DNA of 64,000 nt, from NCBI RefSeq assembly GCF_000717275.1, contig NZ_JNYV01000003.1, forward strand, positions 620,001-684,000, written 5' to 3'. Positions 59,441 to 64,000 of the stretch are shown piece after piece. The notes under the pieces are model-generated. The model made no database searches, was not told where the DNA came from, and saw only the letters and a program-made list of their open reading frames with translations. The DNA comes from Kitasatospora arboriphila (GTDB taxonomy: Bacteria > Actinomycetota > Actinomycetes > Mycobacteriales > Mycobacteriaceae). Position numbers and translations under genes: made by a program. How positions within the stretch are numbered: position 1 is the first letter of the stretch; each line of letters opens with the position of its first letter.

Positions 59441-60484
59441 ATGTCCACTCCAGAGACAGACAAAGCGTCCGAGAAGCCGTCCTTCCTGGACAAGCAGCGC
59501 GCACAGCGGCCCTGGCTCGATCACCTGGTGGATGCGGGCACGCGTTACCAGGACAGCAAGGGGGACTTCTTCGCTGCAGGCGCAACCTATTTCAGTGTCT
59601 TCGCGCTGTTCCCTCTGCTGATGATCGGGTTCGCCACCGCGGGTTTCGTGTTCGCGGGCAACCCCGACCTCCTGGACAAGGCGAAGGACGAGATCGCCGA
59701 GTCCGTGGACGGCAGCATGAGTCAGCAGCTGACCGATCTGATGGACCAGGCGATCGAGTCACGTACCACCATCGGCGTCGTCGGGTTGGTGGTCGCGCTG
59801 TACGCGGGACTGGGGTGGATGGCCAACTTGCGCAACGCACTGACCGTCCAGTGGGGACCCGAGCCGGAGTCCGCAGGTGTGGTGAAGACCAAGCTGGCCG
59901 ACCTCGGTGCGCTGGCGGGACTGTTCCTCGCGATCGTCCTGACGTTTTCCCTTTCGGCGTTGTCCAGCAGCGGACTCACACTGAAGATCCTCGAGTGGTT
60001 GAGTGCCGACGACCTGCCCGGGGTGTCGGTGGGCATCCGGGCCCTGTCGTACGTGTTGTCGATCCTGGCGTCGTGGTTGCTGTTCACCTGGGTCATCGCG
60101 AAGTTGCCCAGGGTGGCACTGCCGCTCCGGAACGCGGCCAAGGCCGGCCTGCTGACTGCCGTGGTCTTCGAGATCTTCAAGTTCGTTGCCTCGTTCTACC
60201 TGAAATCGGTCCTGACGGGGCCCGCGGGGGCGACGTTCGGGCCGATCCTCGGAATCATGGTCTTCGCCTTCATCACCACACGGATCATCTTGTTCGCCAC
60301 GGCGTGGGCTGCCACTGATCCGATCAATCGCAAATTTGAAGCGACGCGGGTCCCCGATCCGGTGGTCATCAGTCCGCGGGTCGACGTCCGCGACGGCTTG
60401 TCCCCGCGGGGCACCGTGGCCGCCGTCGGGGCGGGAGTCGTCGCCGCGCTGGGCATCTCGGCATTACGGGGACGCAAACGCTGA
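59441..60484 (+). CDS. yhjD: YihY/YhjD-family inner-membrane protein
   Basis: 347 residues with about 6 membrane helices. The family motif GDFFAAGATYFSVFALFPLL lies near 40-60, followed by IGVVGLVVALYAGLGWMANLRNA in parts and a C-terminal helix. Often annotated as ribonuclease BN in error; an envelope or transport role is more likely (YhjD changes bypass lethal lipopolysaccharide loss in E. coli). Follows trpS as in M. tuberculosis Rv3335c. Confidence 0.9.
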   Translation: MSTPETDKASEKPSFLDKQRAQRPWLDHLVDAGTRYQDSKGDFFAAGATYFSVFALFPLLMIGFATAGFVFAGNPDLLDKAKDEIAESVDGSMSQQLTDLMDQAIESRTTIGVVGLVVALYAGLGWMANLRNALTVQWGPEPESAGVVKTKLADLGALAGLFLAIVLTFSLSALSSSGLTLKILEWLSADDLPGVSVGIRALSYVLSILASWLLFTWVIAKLPRVALPLRNAAKAGLLTAVVFEIFKFVASFYLKSVLTGPAGATFGPILGIMVFAFITTRIILFATAWAATDPINRKFEATRVPDPVVISPRVDVRDGLSPRGTVAAVGAGVVAALGISALRGRKR

Positions 60485-60542
60485 CGGTGTCCAGGGTTCG
60501 CCACACCGATTGACACCGTGCGGTATCGGGTACGTACACGTC

Positions 60543-61352
60543 ATGACGAACTCGCCCAGCACACCAACCGGTAAGCCACTTGCCCTCGTGACCGGCGCCT
60601 CGAGCGGAATCGGCTACGAGCTGGCAGCACTCTTCGCCGCAGATGGATACGACCTCATCGTCGCTGCCGACAGCGAGAAGATCGACGCCGCCGCCGAGCG
60701 TCTCGGTGAGACCGGTGCTCATGTTCGGTCGGTCACCGCCGATCTGCGGACCGAGGACGGCGTGGCGCAGGTCTACGCAGCTGTCGCGGCAGACGAACGC
60801 CCCTTGGCCGCAGCGGCGCTCAACGCAGGTGTCGGGCGGGGCGGCGCCTTCCTCGACACCCCGTTGCCCGACACCATGTCGGTCATCGACCTCAATGTGA
60901 AATCGACGGTGCATCTGACCAAACTCGTCCTCGAGGACATGGTGCGGCGCAATGAGGGCAAGCTCCTGGTCACCTCGTCGATCGCTTCCACGATGCCGGG
61001 GCCATACCAGGCGGTCTACAACGCGTCGAAGTCCTTTGTGCAGTCATTTGTCGAAGCGCTGCAAGGGGAGTTGAGTGACAGCGCGGTCACCGTCACATCA
61101 CTGATGCCGGGTCCCACGGGCACCGATTTCTTCCATCGGGCGCAGATGGACGACACAAAGATGGGGCAGGCGAAGAAGGACGACGCCGGTGAGGTCGCGC
61201 GTCAAGGTTATGAGGCGATGATGAGCGGGAAGCGCAAAGTGGTGGCGAGCTCCATCATGTCGAAGGCGATGGCGGCGGTCGACGCTGTGACGCCCGACGT
61301 GGCGAAAGCGGCAGCGCACAAGTTCTTGGCGCGGCCGGGGTCGGGACGCTGA
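60543..61352 (+). CDS. short-chain dehydrogenase/reductase
   Basis: 269 residues from the ATG at 60543. NAD(P) loop TGASSGIGYE (about 18-27), NAGVG near 87, catalytic Ser in LLVTSSIAS and YNASK near 160. The 58-base gap to yhjD holds an inverted repeat (ACGGTGTC / GACACCGT, 60484-60519) and a TTGACA with a TACGTA 15 bases later, ending 7 bases before the ATG, so a leaderless start is possible. Substrate unknown. Confidence 0.9.
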   Translation: MTNSPSTPTGKPLALVTGASSGIGYELAALFAADGYDLIVAADSEKIDAAAERLGETGAHVRSVTADLRTEDGVAQVYAAVAADERPLAAAALNAGVGRGGAFLDTPLPDTMSVIDLNVKSTVHLTKLVLEDMVRRNEGKLLVTSSIASTMPGPYQAVYNASKSFVQSFVEALQGELSDSAVTVTSLMPGPTGTDFFHRAQMDDTKMGQAKKDDAGEVARQGYEAMMSGKRKVVASSIMSKAMAAVDAVTPDVAKAAAHKFLARPGSGR

Positions 61353-61375
61353 CGCGGGCCGGATGAGCTTGTCGC

Positions 61376-62443
61376 TCAAGCTTTGTCGCGGGTGGCCACG
61401 CCACGGCCGCTGAGTACCTTGCCCACTTCGCCGATGAGGTTGCGGCGTCGCAGCGGGGGGCTCGCCCCGTCTTCGGATCCGAGCACGGCATCCACTGACT
61501 GTGTGATGGTCTCGGTTCCGCTGAACCGAGGAGCCCAGTTGAGTTCCTGCCGTGCGCGAGTGCAATCGAGAAGGGGGACCTGGTAGGCCAACTCGATCCA
61601 GCCCCGGTCCACCGGTTGCACGTGCAGCCGCCACGACAGGGCAACCGCGCCGGCGACCACAGGCTTCGGAACGTGGACCAGACGGGCGCCCAGCGCCGTG
61701 GCGATGTCGGCCGCGGTCACGGGCGGATCGGCGGCGAGGTTGAAGGCGCCGTGAGCGCGTCGATCGATGATGGTGCCGATTGCGACGGCAACGTCGCGCG
61801 CATGAACCGCGGGGATGGTCAACGAGCGATCCAGGGGCACTATCGGGATCATCTTGAGCAGGCCGGCGGGGAAGTAGCCGGGGAGGGCGTAACGGAGCAG
61901 TTCGGCGCCGATTCCTCCTTGGCCGATGAAGCCGGGTCGAAGTCTGGCAACGGGCGGGGTGTTCGGGTGTGTCTGCTCCCACTCGTCGATCGACCGCTCC
62001 GCGTCGACCTTGCCGATGCTGTAGACCGACTCCTTGACGCCTGATCGTGACCACGATTCGTCGACAGCGCGATGATCGTCGACGCCGCTGTACACCGCGC
62101 CCGACGACATGTGCACCAGGTGGCCGATGCCGGCGGCCGCCGAGGCGGCGAGCACATTGCCGGTGCCTTGCACTCCGGTCGCGCGCAATTGGCCCACGCG
62201 ATGCGTCGGCTGGAATTGCCACGCCAGATGGACAACAACATCGACGTCTTCGAACGCCGCCGTCAGTTGTCGGACCGCATCCCGGCCACCGACGTCTATC
62301 GCAAGCCATCGGGCGCTGTCATACGGCGGCACCGACTGGGGAACCCGTCGCGCGATCCCGATCAGGTCGTGTCCGGACTCGGCAAGCTCGGACAGGAGTG
62401 CCGTGCCCAGGTTGCCGCTGGCTCCGGTGATGGCGATACGCAT
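61376..62443 (-). CDS. NAD-dependent epimerase/dehydratase (extended SDR)
   Basis: 355 residues. N-terminal NAD loop TGASGNLGTALL, VVHLAWQFQPTHR, catalytic Ser in HMSSGAVYS and YSIGK (about 142-146). The C-terminal 60 residues (ending VATRDKA) are charged. Resembles actinobacterial sugar-epimerase-like proteins of unknown substrate. Convergent with the SDR gene. Confidence 0.88.
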   Translation of the reverse strand: MRIAITGASGNLGTALLSELAESGHDLIGIARRVPQSVPPYDSARWLAIDVGGRDAVRQLTAAFEDVDVVVHLAWQFQPTHRVGQLRATGVQGTGNVLAASAAAGIGHLVHMSSGAVYSGVDDHRAVDESWSRSGVKESVYSIGKVDAERSIDEWEQTHPNTPPVARLRPGFIGQGGIGAELLRYALPGYFPAGLLKMIPIVPLDRSLTIPAVHARDVAVAIGTIIDRRAHGAFNLAADPPVTAADIATALGARLVHVPKPVVAGAVALSWRLHVQPVDRGWIELAYQVPLLDCTRARQELNWAPRFSGTETITQSVDAVLGSEDGASPPLRRRNLIGEVGKVLSGRGVATRDKA

Positions 62444-62489
62444 GCCGCAGCATTACCCCGCGCGTTCTGATCGCAACCGGGCCGAGGTG

Positions 62490-63824
62490 TCAACGCCGCC
62501 TGTTCACCCGTGTCCCGGCGTAGACCAGCCCGATCACAACCAGTGCTCCGACAAGCCCGATGGTGATGCGGGCCGTCCATGACGACCGGCCCGAATCCTG
62601 GACGGATGGGGGCCCCGCCACGCCTTCGTCGGTGCCACCGGAGTACTCCACCGAACTCGGCGATGCGGGATCGTCGGTGAGCGAGCCGACGAACAGATCC
62701 GGTGACTGAGCGAACCCGTAATCGAGCATCGCCTCGGCCTGTCGCCAGAACGAGCCATAGGAGTCGTTGAGGCCGTACATCTGGACCACGAGGATGGTGC
62801 GTCCGTCCCGCTCCGCCGCGCCCACGAAGGTCTTTCGGGCATCGTCGGTGTAGCCCGTCTTGCCTGCCAAGGTGCCGGGATAGTCGTACAGCAGCTGGTT
62901 CATGTTGTAGAGGTCGATCCCGGGGTCCCCGGCAGGAGTCGACTGTGTGGTGGTCTCGGTGACCGCGCCGTCGACGCTCTGGTCGGTGGGGGTGGGCGTC
63001 GGCATGCCTGGGTAGCCGGGGAACCTCATCTGCGTCTGCTGCGAGATCTCCACGAAGTCGTCGTTCTTCAGGGCCTCGGCGAAGATGAGTGCCTCGTCGT
63101 ACGGGGAGCTGCTCATCCCGGGACCGTCCAGACCGGAGGCCGACGCCGCGCGTGTGTCCAGGGCGCCCAGCTCGCGGGCTTTCTCGTTCATCCTCTCGAC
63201 TGTTTCCTCAGGGCCGCCGAGAGCGCGGGCCAGGGCGTTGGCGCAGTCGTTGCCGGACACCATCATCAGACCTGCCAGGAGTTCACGCACCGTGTAGACG
63301 CCACCCGGCCCGACACCGGCAGCATCGCCCTCCACCTCGTCATCCTCCTGCGTTCCGGTGACCGTGTCGTCGAGATCCAACTCGTCGAGAACCACCAGGA
63401 TCAGCAGGACCTTGATGGTGCTGGCGGGACGGTACCGACCGTGTGGGTCTTTGGCCGCCAATACCTTGCCCGCGGTCAGATCGGCGATCAGCCAACCTGC
63501 GGCGGTGAGCCCGGCGGGTGGAGGAGCCGCATTCGGTGCCGTGACCACGCCACATCCGCCGAGTGGTTCACCACCGACCGGTGGGCTGGGCACGGGCAGA
63601 GGTGCAGGTGAGGATGAGCCCGGCGGAACCACCTCGGATTCGTCGACAGGAGGAATCGGCTGCGTTTTGTACGGGCAGCTGTCGGTGATGGTCTCGGGTG
63701 CCGGAGCACCTGCGGTCGGTGTGCCCTGGATCGGCGCAGCGGTCACCTCGGCGGCGCCGAGCGAAAGAGACGTCAGCATCACCACGGTCGCCAGGGCTGC
63801 GGCACGCGTCATCGGTCGGATCAT
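62490..63824 (-). CDS. dacB: D-alanyl-D-alanine carboxypeptidase (class A low-molecular-weight PBP)
   Basis: 444 residues from the ATG at 63824, which starts a clean signal peptide (IRPMTRAAALATVVMLTSLSL); an ATG at 63887 is open. Penicillin-binding motifs: STIK (SxxK) near 137, SGN in MMVSGNDCAN and KTGYTDDARK. A Pro-rich segment precedes the catalytic domain and a C-terminal helix (about 415-437) anchors it outside the membrane. Trims the terminal D-Ala of peptidoglycan stem peptides. Same place as M. tuberculosis dacB1 (Rv3330). Confidence 0.93.
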   Translation of the reverse strand: MIRPMTRAAALATVVMLTSLSLGAAEVTAAPIQGTPTAGAPAPETITDSCPYKTQPIPPVDESEVVPPGSSSPAPLPVPSPPVGGEPLGGCGVVTAPNAAPPPAGLTAAGWLIADLTAGKVLAAKDPHGRYRPASTIKVLLILVVLDELDLDDTVTGTQEDDEVEGDAAGVGPGGVYTVRELLAGLMMVSGNDCANALARALGGPEETVERMNEKARELGALDTRAASASGLDGPGMSSSPYDEALIFAEALKNDDFVEISQQTQMRFPGYPGMPTPTPTDQSVDGAVTETTTQSTPAGDPGIDLYNMNQLLYDYPGTLAGKTGYTDDARKTFVGAAERDGRTILVVQMYGLNDSYGSFWRQAEAMLDYGFAQSPDLFVGSLTDDPASPSSVEYSGGTDEGVAGPPSVQDSGRSSWTARITIGLVGALVVIGLVYAGTRVNRRR

Positions 63825-63953
63825 CGCCTGCAGGGTACCCGGGTCCGCAGACCGGGTGTGCTGCCTGTCGGCAGTGTCCGTATTCAACCGACCCGGTGGT
63901 TTGCGAGCGGTAATGGTCGTCGAATTGTCGTTTATCCGAGTACGATTCGCTGA

Positions 63954-64000
63954 GTGACCCCCGCCGAGAGCACCGTCCCCGGGACGCGCCTGCCCGGCCG
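63954..64000 (+). CDS. start of a gene running out of the window
   Basis: A GTG at 63954 opens a frame (VTPAESTVPGTRLPG) to the window end. TACGAT at 63941-63946 lies 7 bases before it and would give a leaderless mRNA. Divergent from dacB. Too short to identify. Confidence 0.4.
   Translation, partial: MTPAESTVPGTRLPG

Overview
The window is GC-rich actinobacterial DNA, most likely a mycolic-acid bacterium of the order Mycobacteriales outside Mycobacterium itself (Gordonia, Williamsia or Rhodococcus-like). From 6 kb onwards the gene order follows the Mycobacterium tuberculosis stretch from glmS (Rv3436c) to dacB1 (Rv3330): glmS, nnr, alr, tsaE-tsaB-rimI-tsaD, groES-groEL1, whiB3, an Rv3415c-like gene, sigD and its anti-sigma factor, an Rv3412-like gene, guaB2, guaB3, choD, guaA, imuA'-imuB, dnaE2, trmL, mfpA, folD, metX-metY, trpS, yhjD and dacB. 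GTG starts, 1-4 base gene overlaps, likely leaderless promoters, mycobacterial LexA boxes, a SAM-IV riboswitch and a His-tailed GroEL1 agree with this.

The most unusual part is 0.7-6.1 kb, which looks like a self-contained system for tRNA-dependent alanylation of lipids. It holds a free-standing alanyl-tRNA synthetase core that stops where the editing domain would begin (764-2176), a membrane aminoacyl-lipid synthase of the MprF/DUF2156 type (2265-4394, minus), and a membrane-anchored esterase just upstream of it (4507-5793, minus). An esterase/synthase pair in this order makes alanyl-diacylglycerol and alanyl-phosphatidylglycerol in Corynebacterium glutamicum. About 180 bases upstream of the esterase, on the same strand, lies a 56-base sequence (5972-6027) that folds as a tRNA without an anticodon arm. 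It has a 7-bp acceptor stem, a D-arm-like hairpin, a perfect T-arm, discriminator A and encoded CCA, and it carries the alanine identity pair G3-U70. The synthetase fragment keeps the Asn and Asp that read this pair in normal AlaRS. I infer a dedicated non-decoding tRNA-like RNA charged by a dedicated synthetase for lipid modification. I know of no description of such an RNA.

6-31 kb is mostly core metabolism: glucosamine-6-phosphate synthesis, NAD(P)HX repair, D-alanine, the t6A tRNA-modification genes, chaperonins under a CIRCE operator, WhiB3, SigD and its membrane anti-sigma factor, and the GMP branch of purine synthesis with a ChoD-like oxidoreductase. A MarR/MFS efflux pair with a shared AT-rich promoter is inserted at 14.5-16.5 kb, and a methyltransferase follows an AT-rich gap at 29.1-30.2 kb. 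30.2-34 kb is an EsrISR/LiaFSR-like envelope-stress system: PspC membrane protein, PspC-fused histidine kinase and NarL-type regulator. The leader of the pspC gene carries a tandem duplication that creates a tiny upstream reading frame. A Ser/Thr kinase follows.

35-48 kb carries the mycobacterial mutasome (imuA'-imuB and dnaE2, each behind a LexA box), interrupted by a flavin monooxygenase, a DUF1697 gene, a serpin lipoprotein and a D-threonine-aldolase-like gene. Between dnaE2 and trmL lie a 21-bp tandem repeat array, a cluster of short hairpins, a retron-type reverse transcriptase and a small unknown gene. 48-64 kb returns to core genes (trmL, mfpA, folD, metX-metY under SAM-IV control, xthA, trpS, yhjD, dacB) plus an Hsp70-like membrane protein, an efflux pump and two short-chain dehydrogenase-type enzymes.
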